Shown: one piece after another, positions 32,944-40,960 of the stretch
How the letters are laid out: every line of letters starts with the position of its first letter
Numbering within the stretch: the stretch's first letter is position 1
DNA from: Hymenobacter sp. DG25A
GTDB lineage: Bacteria; Bacteroidota; Bacteroidia; Cytophagales; Hymenobacteraceae
Length of the DNA: 64,000 nucleotides
Assembly: GCF_001280305.1 (NCBI RefSeq)
Contig: NZ_CP012623.1
Location: 2,046,001-2,110,000 of the forward strand
Direction: 5' to 3'
Notes under the pieces: model-generated
Databases searched by the model: none
Told to the model about the DNA's origin: nothing
What the model saw: the letters and a program-made list of their open reading frames with translations, nothing else
Position numbers and translations under genes: made by a program

Positions 32944-34863
32944 CTACCCCAACCTGCCATCAGGCGCGTACTTCAGCTCGCCTCGCTCTACCAACTCCCG
33001 GAGCAGTTCCGTTACGGCCGGAGCTTGGCCGGGCACAAAATGCGCCAGCACCTCCCGGGGGGTTTGCGGGGTGGTGCGCAGGAGCTTTAGCAGTTGCTCC
33101 CGCAGCGCGGGTGTGGGCGCAGCGTCCTGACTGGCTTTCTTTTTAGCCAAGCAGATGTCACACACGCCGCAGGCCGGCGCATCTAGCTCACCAAAATATT
33201 CCAGCAACAGCTGCTGGCGGCAGCGCCCGCCGCCCGTGTAGCGAATGACGGATTCCGTTTTGTGCACCGCTAGCTCCTGGGCCTGCTGCAGGCGTTTCTG
33301 GTCCAGCGGAAGCTTATCAGCATCAAAGCGCGGGGTGGTAAACAGCGCCTGCGGCGACTCGTGCTTGGGCTGGTACTGAATGATGCCCGAGCGGTGCAGA
33401 AACAGCAGCATCTTGCGCACATCTACCACGCTTAGCTTCAGGTGCTGGGCCAGGCTGTTTTCCGAAATCCGCTGGAAACCCGCGAACAGCTCGCCCCCAT
33501 TAAAGCGCAACAGGCTCTTGATGAGCTGGTCGTGCTGCTGGTTGGCCACCTGGAAGCGGTACAGGTCGGTATGGTTGATGGGGATGTGCACGCGGGCGGG
33601 GTTGTTCACGGCCTCGTTCAGCTGCACGAAACCTTCCCGGGCCAGCGTGCGCAGGCTGTTGTGCGCATCCAGGGCCTTGAGGCGGTAGGTTTCCGCGAAT
33701 TGTTGCAGGTCAAAATCGAAGGCCACCAGCTCACCGCCGCCCACGGCCGTGCGGGAGAAGTTAGCCAGGGCCTGGTACACGCGGCGCACTACATCCAGCG
33801 GCGGGTAGGCCTGCCGGGTGCGGCGGCGCAGTTCGTCGGCATCGTTAGGGCCGGAGAGTAGCACGGCAAAGGCGTATTTCTCGTCGCGGCCCGCGCGGCC
33901 GGCTTCCTGGTAGTAGGCTTCCAGGTTGTCGGGCGCGTCCAGATGCACCACCAGGCGCACATCGGGCTTATCGATGCCCATCCCGAAGGCGTTGGTGGCC
34001 ACGATGCAGCGCGTTTTATTGGCCATCCAGTCCTGCTGGGTGCGGGTGCGCTGCTCGGCGGGCAGGCCGGCGTGGTAGGCGGCCGCGGCTACGTTATACT
34101 GCTGCAGGAAGGCGGCGGTGTCTTCCGTCTGGCGCCGCGTGCGGGCATACACAATGCTAGTTTTATCGGCCCCAACGCCGCGCACCACTTCCAGCAGGCG
34201 CTTGAGTTTATCCTCTGTGCTCAGGACCGAATATGAGAGGTTGGGCCGGGCAAAGCTTTGTTGAAACACCCGGTGCGTGGCCCCGAAATGCAGCTTCTCC
34301 ACAATATCCTGGCGCACCTGCTCGGTGGCGGTGGCCGTGAGGGCAATGCAGGGCACGCCGGGCAGCAGCTCGCGTAGCTCCGCTATTTTCAGGTAGGGCG
34401 GGCGGAAATCGTAGCCCCACTGGGAAAGGCAGTGCGCTTCATCTACAGCCAGCAGGCTCACTTTCATCTTGCCTACGCGGGCCCGAAACATGTCTGTCAG
34501 CAGCCGTTCGGGGCTGACATAGAGGAACTTCACCGGCCCGTACACGCAGTTGTCCAGCGTCTGGTCGATTTCGGTGTGGGTCATGCCGGAGAAAACGGCC
34601 TCGGCCTTGATGCCGCGCTTGCGCAGGTTTTCCACCTGGTCCTTCATCAGGGCAATGAGCGGCGATACCACCAGACACAGCCCCGGCCGGGCCAGCGCCG
34701 GCACCTGAAAGCAGATGCTTTTGCCGCCGCCCGTGGGCAGCAACGCCAGCGTATCCTGCCCCGCCAGCACCGACCGGATAATATCCTCCTGCAGCGGCCG
34801 GAACTGGGTATGCCCCCACGTCTGGCGCAATACGTGCAGAATGTCGTCGGTGGGGTGCGGCAT
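32944..34863 (-). CDS. recQ: ATP-dependent DNA helicase RecQ
   Basis: This 639-residue 3'-5' DNA helicase acts in recombination and replication-fork repair. Domain order is standard: superfamily 2 helicase core with Walker A PTGGGKS (Lys48), DEAH box at 141-144 followed by the RecQ aromatic loop LSQWGYDFRP, motif III TATAT and motif VI QEAGRAGRDEK. After these come the RecQ-C-terminal zinc module with four cysteines (GRCRQQLLLEYFG, CGVCDIC) and a winged helix (EFFAG-like QRISENSLAQHLKL). A short tail after ~600 is predicted helical, and a full HRDC domain is not obvious. The start ATG lies six bases downstream of a TAnnTTcG element. There is no tight operon partner. Confidence 0.95.
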   Translation of the reverse strand: MPHPTDDILHVLRQTWGHTQFRPLQEDIIRSVLAGQDTLALLPTGGGKSICFQVPALARPGLCLVVSPLIALMKDQVENLRKRGIKAEAVFSGMTHTEIDQTLDNCVYGPVKFLYVSPERLLTDMFRARVGKMKVSLLAVDEAHCLSQWGYDFRPPYLKIAELRELLPGVPCIALTATATEQVRQDIVEKLHFGATHRVFQQSFARPNLSYSVLSTEDKLKRLLEVVRGVGADKTSIVYARTRRQTEDTAAFLQQYNVAAAAYHAGLPAEQRTRTQQDWMANKTRCIVATNAFGMGIDKPDVRLVVHLDAPDNLEAYYQEAGRAGRDEKYAFAVLLSGPNDADELRRRTRQAYPPLDVVRRVYQALANFSRTAVGGGELVAFDFDLQQFAETYRLKALDAHNSLRTLAREGFVQLNEAVNNPARVHIPINHTDLYRFQVANQQHDQLIKSLLRFNGGELFAGFQRISENSLAQHLKLSVVDVRKMLLFLHRSGIIQYQPKHESPQALFTTPRFDADKLPLDQKRLQQAQELAVHKTESVIRYTGGGRCRQQLLLEYFGELDAPACGVCDICLAKKKASQDAAPTPALREQLLKLLRTTPQTPREVLAHFVPGQAPAVTELLRELVERGELKYAPDGRLG

Positions 34864-34869
34864 AGGCTG

Positions 34870-34877
34870 CGAAGGTA
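34870..34877 (-). promoter_or_regulatory. -7 promoter element for recQ
   Basis: On the minus strand TACCTTCG differs from TAnnTTTG by one base and lies six bases before the recQ ATG, implying a very short leader as at ddl. Confidence 0.4.
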
Positions 34878-34911
34878 CTACCGATTGCGCGGCGCCTCAA
34901 ATCCAGGGAGT

Positions 34912-35103
34912 GTCATGTCGAGGGAAGTCGAGACATCTCGCGTGCTGACATTGTAATAGTAATTGTCATCCTGAGCTTGGCAAAGGACCTTCTCACGGCA
35001 GAACGACAATCGGAACAACGACTCGTGCTTGCGTGAGAAGGCCCTTTGCCAAGCTCAGGATGACAGGCGAAGCGGTAGAGATGCTTCGACAAGCTCAGCA
35101 TAA
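34912..35103. repeat. Nested palindromic repeats: family B inside family A
   Basis: A family A left arm (34912-34941, gtcatgtcgagggaagtcg...) and the start of its centre (gtgctgacattgtaatagt) are interrupted by a complete family B palindrome (arms 34965-34997 and 35032-35064, one mismatch). After this comes a right-arm-like stretch (about 35079-35103, gatgcttcgacaagctcagc). The outer arms no longer match each other well. Confidence 0.8.
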
Positions 35104-35107
35104 CGCA

Positions 35108-37666
35108 CTATTTTGATGCTGTTCTTTCAATTGCATCAGCTCCTCTATACCGGACAGCTTTGTATACCTCAAACCAGCCTACGCTTACCAGCGCCACTGC
35201 CGCGCAGATGGCTAATTGCCGGAGCGTGAGCGGCTGCAATTGAAACAGGTGCTGCATAGGTTCAAAAGTGAGGCAAAGGATCAGCAGCAGCAGCGTGATA
35301 CCCAGCGCCAGGGGCACCAGCGGGTTCCGGTAGCGCAGGGTGGTAAGCACGGTAAGGTGACGGGAGCGGCTGACCAGCGTCAGCATCATGTTGGCCTGTA
35401 CTAGGGTGGTAAAGACCAGCGTGCGGGTCAGAATTTCGGAGTGCGCCACCTGCAGGGAGTAGAAGTACACGCCCAGCACGCCGGCCGCCACTACACTCCC
35501 CTGCACGATGCTTAAGCCTAGCTCCCGAAACGAGAGGAATGTATCCGAAGCCGGGCGGGGCTTTTCCAGCATGGTACCAGCTTCCATCGGCTCATTCTCA
35601 AACACGATGGAACAGGTAGGCCCCATCAGAAGCTCCAGGAAAATAACATGCACCGGCCCGAACAGCGCCGGGTACTTCCAGGCCAGCAACGACGGCACCA
35701 GCACCGTGAGAATGAGCGGAATGTGGATGGAAATGATGTACTGAACAGCCTTTTTGAGGTTGTCGTAAATGCGGCGACCAAACCCGATGGCCGTTACCAT
35801 GCGGCTCAGGTCATCATCCAGCAACACCAGGGAGGCCGCCTGCCGGGCCAGTTCGGTGCCGCGGTGGCCCATGGCAATGCCGATGTGCGCGGCTTTTAGG
35901 GCGGGCCCATCGTTTACTCCGTCGCCGGTCATGGCGGTTACTTCGCCGTTGGCTTTCAGGGCGTTTATAACGCGTAGCTTGGCCTCCGGAAACATGCGGG
36001 CGTAGAGGCCTACCTGCTTTACGCGCTGGGTCAGGGCGGTATCCTCCAGGGCCATGACTTCCGCGCCGGTGAGTACGGGCTCGGGGTGGTGGAAACCAAT
36101 CTGCCGGGCAATGGCCGCGGCCGTCACGGCATTGTCGCCGGTAATGATTTTCACCTCGATGCCGGCCTGGTAGAACTGCTCCAGCACCTGGGTTATGTTT
36201 TCCTTGGGCGGGTCGCTGAAGCCCACTAGGCCCGCGAATTGCCAGGGAAGGTCCTGCTGCTGTTCCGGGTACTCGTTGCCGGCAAACTCGCTCCAGGCCA
36301 CGCCTAACACCCGCAGACCAGTGGCCGTGAGGGCGTCCAATGCCTGTTGCGTTGCCTGCTGCACCGCCGCGGAAAGATGACTCAGCGCCATAATGCCTTC
36401 GGGCGCGCCTTTGCAGGCTATCATCTTCCGGCCATCGGCCGTGGCGAAGACGTGGGTCATCATGGGTGGTTGGCCACCCAGTGGGTACTCGTGCACCAGC
36501 TGAAAGTGGGGCCGCTCATCAACCGAAAAAAATTGACTATAAGCCTCGTGCAAGGCTTTTTCCATAGGGTCGAAGGGCTGCGGCTCGCTGGCCCACATGG
36601 CGGTGGCCAGCAGACGGGCCCGGGCGGGAGGCAGTTCCATTTCCGGCCGTACTTCCCAGGGAGCAGCATCCCCAAGGCAGTAGGCGCGGGTGAGCGTCAT
36701 GCGGTTCTGGGTGAGGGTGCCGGTTTTATCTACCCCGATAACGGTGGCCGAGCCCAGCGCTTCTACCGTTTGCGGCTGCTTGGTGAGAATTCCCTGCTTC
36801 ATCAGCCGCCAGGCTCCCAGGGCCATGAAGGTTGACAGGGCCACCGGTATTTCCTCCGGCAGCACGGCCATGGCCAGCGCCAGCCCATGCAGCAGCCCGT
36901 GCACCAGACTACCCGATTCCCACCAGTTATACCCGAACACCACCACAAAAGCCACAATGCCAATGAGCGCCATACGGCGTACAAACTTGGCAATCTGACG
37001 CTGCAGAGGCGTTTTCTCTGATTTCACCTCCTGCATCAGGCCGCCAATTTTTCCCAGGCGGGTTTGGCTGCCTACGGACGTTACGCGCGCCCACACGGCC
37101 CCGCTGGTGAGCGTGGAGCCCAGGTACACGGCCTGCGTGCCATCGGCTACCTTGTCTACCGGTAAAGACTCCCCCGTCAGGAAGGATTCATCGGCCTGGG
37201 CGTCGTGGGCTTCCAGCACCATGCCATCGGCCACTACCTGCTCCCCTTCCGAAACCAGCAGCAAATCCTCCACTACTACGTCCTCGGCCCGCACATCTAC
37301 CAGCGCTCCGGCGCGGCGCACGTGGGCCAGGGGCTGGGAGAGCTGCTGGAGAGCACGCAGAGCCTTGTCGCTACGCGCTTCCTGATACAGCGAGATGCTC
37401 GCTACAATGACGATGGCGCCCAGCATGGTGAAGCCCTCCTGGTAGCTGCCGATAACCAGGTACACGCCCGCCGTAACCACCAGCAGCACAAACATAGGCT
37501 CCGTAACCACGCCCCGCAGAATCTGCCAGATGCGATTACCGGCGTTGTCCGTGAGCTTATTGGGGCCGAAGCGCTGACGCTGCTGTTCTACCTCAGCGGG
37601 CGTGAGGCCGGGCGGCAGGGTTGCGGGCGTGGCATCAAGGATGGCCGTTTCGGATGCAGTAGCCAT
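35108..37666 (-). CDS. Cation-translocating P-type ATPase (P2-type, probably Ca2+ or another divalent cation)
   Basis: This 852-residue inner-membrane ion pump has all P-type hallmarks. These are the actuator motif TGESLPV, the membrane helix 4 motif PEEIP, the phosphorylation motif DKTGTLT, the nucleotide-domain KGAPE, and the hinge MTGDGVNDGPALK followed by HIGIAMG. About ten membrane helices are visible, with an N-terminal cation-ATPase domain (GLTPAEVEQQRQRFGPNKL) and a C-terminal cation-ATPase segment. There is no heavy-metal CxxC domain, so it is not a P1B pump. PEEIP instead of PEGLP leaves the ion uncertain. The ATG at 37666 (MATASETA) is chosen; the frame is open further upstream without homology. 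Confidence 0.9.
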   Translation of the reverse strand: MATASETAILDATPATLPPGLTPAEVEQQRQRFGPNKLTDNAGNRIWQILRGVVTEPMFVLLVVTAGVYLVIGSYQEGFTMLGAIVIVASISLYQEARSDKALRALQQLSQPLAHVRRAGALVDVRAEDVVVEDLLLVSEGEQVVADGMVLEAHDAQADESFLTGESLPVDKVADGTQAVYLGSTLTSGAVWARVTSVGSQTRLGKIGGLMQEVKSEKTPLQRQIAKFVRRMALIGIVAFVVVFGYNWWESGSLVHGLLHGLALAMAVLPEEIPVALSTFMALGAWRLMKQGILTKQPQTVEALGSATVIGVDKTGTLTQNRMTLTRAYCLGDAAPWEVRPEMELPPARARLLATAMWASEPQPFDPMEKALHEAYSQFFSVDERPHFQLVHEYPLGGQPPMMTHVFATADGRKMIACKGAPEGIMALSHLSAAVQQATQQALDALTATGLRVLGVAWSEFAGNEYPEQQQDLPWQFAGLVGFSDPPKENITQVLEQFYQAGIEVKIITGDNAVTAAAIARQIGFHHPEPVLTGAEVMALEDTALTQRVKQVGLYARMFPEAKLRVINALKANGEVTAMTGDGVNDGPALKAAHIGIAMGHRGTELARQAASLVLLDDDLSRMVTAIGFGRRIYDNLKKAVQYIISIHIPLILTVLVPSLLAWKYPALFGPVHVIFLELLMGPTCSIVFENEPMEAGTMLEKPRPASDTFLSFRELGLSIVQGSVVAAGVLGVYFYSLQVAHSEILTRTLVFTTLVQANMMLTLVSRSRHLTVLTTLRYRNPLVPLALGITLLLLILCLTFEPMQHLFQLQPLTLRQLAICAAVALVSVGWFEVYKAVRYRGADAIERTASK

Positions 37667-37756
37667 GCAGCAGGGTTGGTGGGCGTTTTTTAAAGTTGGT
37701 GAAAAGACGGAGTAAAACCGATGACCTTTGTCATTCAACCGCAATCAGAAAGGCAC

Positions 37757-37793
37757 AAAAAAGCCCGACGCTGAAACAGCATCGGGCTTTCGA
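37757..37793 (-). terminator. Terminator of the 37814-38608 gene
   Basis: Read on the minus strand, aaagcccgatgctg pairs with cagcgtcgggctt (one G-T pair) and is followed by a T-run, about 20 bases past the stop codon. Confidence 0.82.
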
Positions 37794-37813
37794 TATAAGA
37801 AGCTACTGGAAGC

Positions 37814-38608
37814 CTACGCAGCGGCCGTTTCGCCGTTTTCGCGGTCTTCAATGGCCTTTTTCAGCTTAGCAATGGCCTGTACAGCACGCTCTTCATCCAG
37901 ACGGTTGATGTTCAGGAGCATTTTGGTTTTCTCCTGACGCGTAATCACCGGATGGTTCAGCAGACGGATGATTTCTTCCTTCTGCGCGGCAGTAGCATAG
38001 GCTACGGCCGGAGCGGGTTCCGCAACGGGGGCTGCAGGCTCAGCGGGCACGGCTTTCATAGCCGTGGGGGCGGCCGGAGCTGGCGCTGCGGCGGGGGCCG
38101 GAGCGGCTTTCACCTCGGGCGTGTTGCCGTGGTACTCCATTTCCTCCGCTGGGGTAGGCTCATAGCCGGCGGCGCGGATAATCCAGGCCAGAATATTCCG
38201 GTAAGCCTTACCGATGGCGCGCGTTTGCGCCATGCTCATGATGGCAAACTCTTGGTAGAACTTCTTGCCCTGCTCTTTATTGGAGCAGATGGCAAAGCCA
38301 GCACCTACGGTATGGCCGGAACGCAGATCAAACAGCGTTACCTTGGCCTGATATTTAATTTCTGACTCAGTCGAGACATTGATGACGTGGTCTACGATGG
38401 GCACAATGCCCAGGCGCGAGCCGGCATACTGCCAGCCTTCCACGTTCACGAACTCCTTGCCCTGCACCGAAGTGGTGAGCTTGTTGTCCTTGATGAACTT
38501 GGCCAAGTCCGTGGCCAAGTGCAGCGTTTCGTCGGAGCGTGCAATATCGTAGCTCTCGACTTTCATCTTCCGAGCTGGCTCTTTGGTGTTCTTGGTTACT
38601 TCGTTCAT
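37814..38608 (-). CDS. Conserved hypothetical protein, phage/recombination-associated type
   Basis: No named family is certain. The 264-residue product has an N-terminal domain (~20-150) with the phrases KEFVNVEGWQYAGSRLGI and AIMSMAQTRAIGKAYRN followed by AAGYEPTPAEEME. This wording is seen in phage and plasmid proteins that sit near single-strand-annealing recombinases and in chromosomal relatives in Bacteroidota. A long Ala/Pro-rich linker (~165-205) leads to a C-terminal helical domain (AAQKEEIIRLLNHP ... ERAVQAIAKLKKAIED) that may bind a partner or DNA. It has its own terminator and an AT-rich upstream region with a perfect palindrome. A role in DNA metabolism is only an inference. Confidence 0.75.
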   Translation of the reverse strand: MNEVTKNTKEPARKMKVESYDIARSDETLHLATDLAKFIKDNKLTTSVQGKEFVNVEGWQYAGSRLGIVPIVDHVINVSTESEIKYQAKVTLFDLRSGHTVGAGFAICSNKEQGKKFYQEFAIMSMAQTRAIGKAYRNILAWIIRAAGYEPTPAEEMEYHGNTPEVKAAPAPAAAPAPAAPTAMKAVPAEPAAPVAEPAPAVAYATAAQKEEIIRLLNHPVITRQEKTKMLLNINRLDEERAVQAIAKLKKAIEDRENGETAAA

Positions 38609-38703
38609 GATGTCTTCCCTTTAATACGTTATGTTGTTCTAGTGTATAACCCATCGGGCACCTGATAAGTGCAAAATACAGACCATTTTTTAGTAAATTT
38701 TCC

Positions 38704-38718
38704 TGTTGATTATCAACA
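38704..38718. promoter_or_regulatory. Palindrome upstream of the 37814-38608 gene (TGTTGAT-T-ATCAACA)
   Basis: Seven-base half sites flank one central base in an AT-rich promoter region. The right half plus two bases reads TTATCAACA, one base away from a DnaA box. It could be a repressor operator for the gene, whose ATG is ~95 bases away. Confidence 0.4.
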
Positions 38719-38800
38719 AGTTACAAATTATTTTTCATAGACCTTAGCCAACTAGGTTAGTCAAAATCTTCTCCTTTCCGGCCGGTGCCGCAAACGCACG

Positions 38801-38857
38801 AAAAAACGGGCCTTAATGCGCCGATAACCAGTTGGTTTCTACGCAATAAGACCCGTT
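38801..38857 (-). terminator. Terminator of lolD
   Basis: On the minus strand acgggtcttattgcg pairs imperfectly with cgcattaaggcccgt and is followed by a run of six T. Confidence 0.7.
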
Positions 38858-38894
38858 GCTGTTTCTGGCGCACCCGGGGGTGCGGCGGCAGAAG

Positions 38895-39548
38895 TTATTC
38901 GGAAATATGCCCGTCTTTCATGGTGATGGTGCGGTCAGCCATGGCGGCCAGCTGGTCGTTGTGCGTCACGATGACGAACGTCTGGCCCAGCTCTTTGCGC
39001 AGCAGGAAGAAAATCTGGTGCAGTTCCTGCGCATTCTGCGAGTCCAGGTTGCCGGAGGGCTCATCGGCAAAGATGATTTCCGGGGAGTTGATGAGGGCGC
39101 GGGCTACGGCCGTGCGCTGCTGCTCGCCGCCGCTCATTTCGGAGGGCTTGTGGTCGGCGCGGCGCTCCAGGTTCAGCATGCCAAGCAATTCGCGGGCCCG
39201 CACGCGGGTTTCCTTCTCGGAGCGCCCCGCCAGGTAAGCCGGCAGGCAAACGTTTTCGAGGGCGGTGAACTCGGGCAGCAGGTTATGAAACTGGAAGATG
39301 AAGCCAATGTGCCGGTTGCGGAACCGCGCCAGGCTGGAGCGGCCCAGCGCACTTACGTTTTCGCCATCAAACAGCACCTCGCCGGAGTCCGGCGTATCCA
39401 AGGTGCCCAGAATGTGCAGCAGCGTACTTTTGCCCGCTCCCGATGACCCCACTATCGACACGATTTCCGACTTCTTGATGGTCAGATCGATGCCCTTGAG
39501 CACCTCCAGCGTGTTGTAACTCTTGCGGATGTTAATGGCTTGCAGCAA
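38895..39548 (-). CDS. lolD: ABC transporter ATP-binding protein, LolD-like
   Basis: This 217-residue nucleotide-binding subunit of the MacB/LolD class has Walker [10 protein letters not shown], the Q-loop [16 protein letters not shown] typical of this class, signature [15 protein letters not shown], Walker [13 protein letters not shown] and the switch His in VTHND. LolD works with LolC/E permeases to release lipoproteins from the inner membrane towards the outer membrane. No permease gene is adjacent here, which is common in Bacteroidota. The only plausible start is a TTG at 39548 ([11 protein letters not shown]). A TAnnTTTG element 34 bases upstream suggests its own promoter, separate from the Dlt-like operon before it. 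Confidence 0.9.
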   Translation of the reverse strand: MLQAINIRKSYNTLEVLKGIDLTIKKSEIVSIVGSSGAGKSTLLHILGTLDTPDSGEVLFDGENVSALGRSSLARFRNRHIGFIFQFHNLLPEFTALENVCLPAYLAGRSEKETRVRARELLGMLNLERRADHKPSEMSGGEQQRTAVARALINSPEIIFADEPSGNLDSQNAQELHQIFFLLRKELGQTFVIVTHNDQLAAMADRTITMKDGHISE

Positions 39549-39582
39549 AGCGGGGTAATGAGAAATGAGCGAGGTTAAGAAG

Positions 39583-39590
39583 CAAATCTA
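39583..39590 (-). promoter_or_regulatory. -7 promoter element for lolD
   Basis: TAGATTTG on the minus strand matches TAnnTTTG, 34 bases before the TTG start. It lies after the stop of the DltX-like microprotein, so lolD is likely transcribed separately. Confidence 0.5.
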
Positions 39591-39680
39591 CGCAATGTCA
39601 GGCGTAGCATTCGATTCTGCGCTGCGAAAGGTTGGTGCCCGCCCTTTTCCTGCCGCTGCCGCTGCCCGTTAGAGCAGCCT

Positions 39681-39818
39681 TTACCAGTGTGCGTAACGGA
39701 ACTGCCCGCTGGGCAGAAAACCGTAGTACAGTACCAGAAGGGCCAAAAACACATACCATAAGGCTGTGAGAGAACCGGCAACGCGCCCAGGCAGATAACG
39801 GGATAACAGGGAGTACAT
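39681..39818 (-). CDS. DltX-like membrane microprotein (45 residues)
   Basis: This small gene is easy to miss. Its ATG lies four bases after the stop codon of the MBOAT gene, so it is surely translated with it. The product has a short basic N-terminus (MYSLLSRYLPGRVAG), one transmembrane helix (~17-32, rich in Leu, Val, Tyr) and the C-terminus GQFRYAHW. The final F-x-Y-x-x-W matches the conserved C-terminal F-x-Y-x-x-F of DltX microproteins, which cooperate with DltB and DltD in teichoic acid D-alanylation. Length, single helix, outward C-terminal motif and operon position all agree. The assignment rests on motif and context, as a sequence this short cannot show homology by itself. Confidence 0.72.
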   Translation of the reverse strand: MYSLLSRYLPGRVAGSLTALWYVFLALLVLYYGFLPSGQFRYAHW

Positions 39819-39822
39819 TGGC

Positions 39823-40950
39823 TTAGCTCAGTAAACGGTAAAAGGTATGTGCCACGGCCTGCCAGGATGGCTCGCGGATAATCACGCAACTAAAGCAGTA
39901 GAAGTGCAGGGTAAGAAAAACGCCCAGCCAGGCGGGCAGCACCGGCACCACCTCCGGCTGCTTTTCCGCAAAGCGCTGATACTGGTGCCAGAACAGAATG
40001 CCCAGCCCCTGCAGCGCCCCCCACACCAGATACCGCCCCGACCACTCGTGCCAGAGCCCCAGCACCAGCATGGAGGCCGCAATGGCCAGCATGGGCCGGC
40101 GCGTGAGGCTCAGCAGCGGAGAAAACACGTAGTCGCGGCACCATTGCGAAAGGGAAATGTGGTAGCGCTTCCAGAAGTCATTCAGATTGGGGGCCAGAAA
40201 GGGCGCGGCAAAATTCTCCCCCGTCCGGAAGCCCAGCAGCAGGCTTAACCCGATGGCAATGTCTGAATACCCCGCAAACTGCACGTAGGCGTTGCCGGCA
40301 AACCGCAGGATACCCAGATACGTGGCCAGCGCCGGATGCTGCGGCTCCAGAGCCGTGAGCAGGTGCCCCAGTTTGTTGGTGAGCAGCGCATTGCCCAGCA
40401 CCACCACCTTCACGTAGCCATACAACACCCGCTCCAGCCCTACGGATGCCAGCGCACCATCCCAGCGGCGGCGGCGGACATCCCGCAGAAAATCAGGAAA
40501 GCGGTTGATGGGGCCCACCAGCATGGTAGGCAGGAAGAATAGGTAGCGCAGATAATCGGCCCAGGTGTGGCGCGGCAGGGTTTGCTTGTAGCGCTCAATG
40601 GCGTAGTGAATCTGCCGGAAAGTATAGTAGGACAATCCCAGCGGCACGCCCACCTGCGTCCACCACCCGGCCTGCGCCGGCCACTCCGATTTGAATACCA
40701 TCCAGACTGCCACCGCCTGACCAATGGCCAGCAGCACGGCGCCCGAAGGACGCAGCCGGGCGCTTTTAAACACCCAGTAGCTGGCGGCCGCCGTGAGCAG
40801 CAGCATCAGGGCCGAAATGGGGGCCACGTACAGCAGAAAGGCCGCCGTCAGCAGGCTGACGGCACTGATCTGCCACCGCTCCGGCAGCAGCCAGGCGGCC
40901 GGCACAAGCCCCAGCAGGCTAAAAAACACGATGGTATGAAGGACGAGCAT
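39823..40950 (-). CDS. MBOAT family acyltransferase, DltB-like
   Basis: This 375-residue polytopic protein of the membrane-bound O-acyltransferase family has the two conserved histidines: His264 in FWKRYHISLSQWCRDY and His301 in LGLWHEWSGRYLVWGALQGLG. Other family phrases are PLGLSYYTFRQIHYAIE, MLVGPINRFPDF, YVQFAGYSDIAIGLSLLLGFR and the AAPFLAPNLNDFW loop. About ten membrane segments are visible. By analogy with DltB it takes an acyl or aminoacyl group from a carrier-protein thioester on the cytoplasmic side and passes it through the membrane. It lies between a DltD-like gene (10-base gap) and the DltX-like microprotein (4-base gap). AlgI or PatA-like functions are alternatives, but the neighbouring carrier fusion favours DltB. 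Confidence 0.9.
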   Translation of the reverse strand: MLVLHTIVFFSLLGLVPAAWLLPERWQISAVSLLTAAFLLYVAPISALMLLLTAAASYWVFKSARLRPSGAVLLAIGQAVAVWMVFKSEWPAQAGWWTQVGVPLGLSYYTFRQIHYAIERYKQTLPRHTWADYLRYLFFLPTMLVGPINRFPDFLRDVRRRRWDGALASVGLERVLYGYVKVVVLGNALLTNKLGHLLTALEPQHPALATYLGILRFAGNAYVQFAGYSDIAIGLSLLLGFRTGENFAAPFLAPNLNDFWKRYHISLSQWCRDYVFSPLLSLTRRPMLAIAASMLVLGLWHEWSGRYLVWGALQGLGILFWHQYQRFAEKQPEVVPVLPAWLGVFLTLHFYCFSCVIIREPSWQAVAHTFYRLLS

Positions 40951-40960
40951 GTCGTGCTGG

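Noticed and set aside
39575..39889. A 104-codon minus-strand open frame over the end of the MBOAT gene
   Set aside because: It overlaps both the MBOAT gene and the DltX-like frame in another register, is cysteine- and proline-rich without pattern, and is less plausible than the tightly coupled 45-residue frame.
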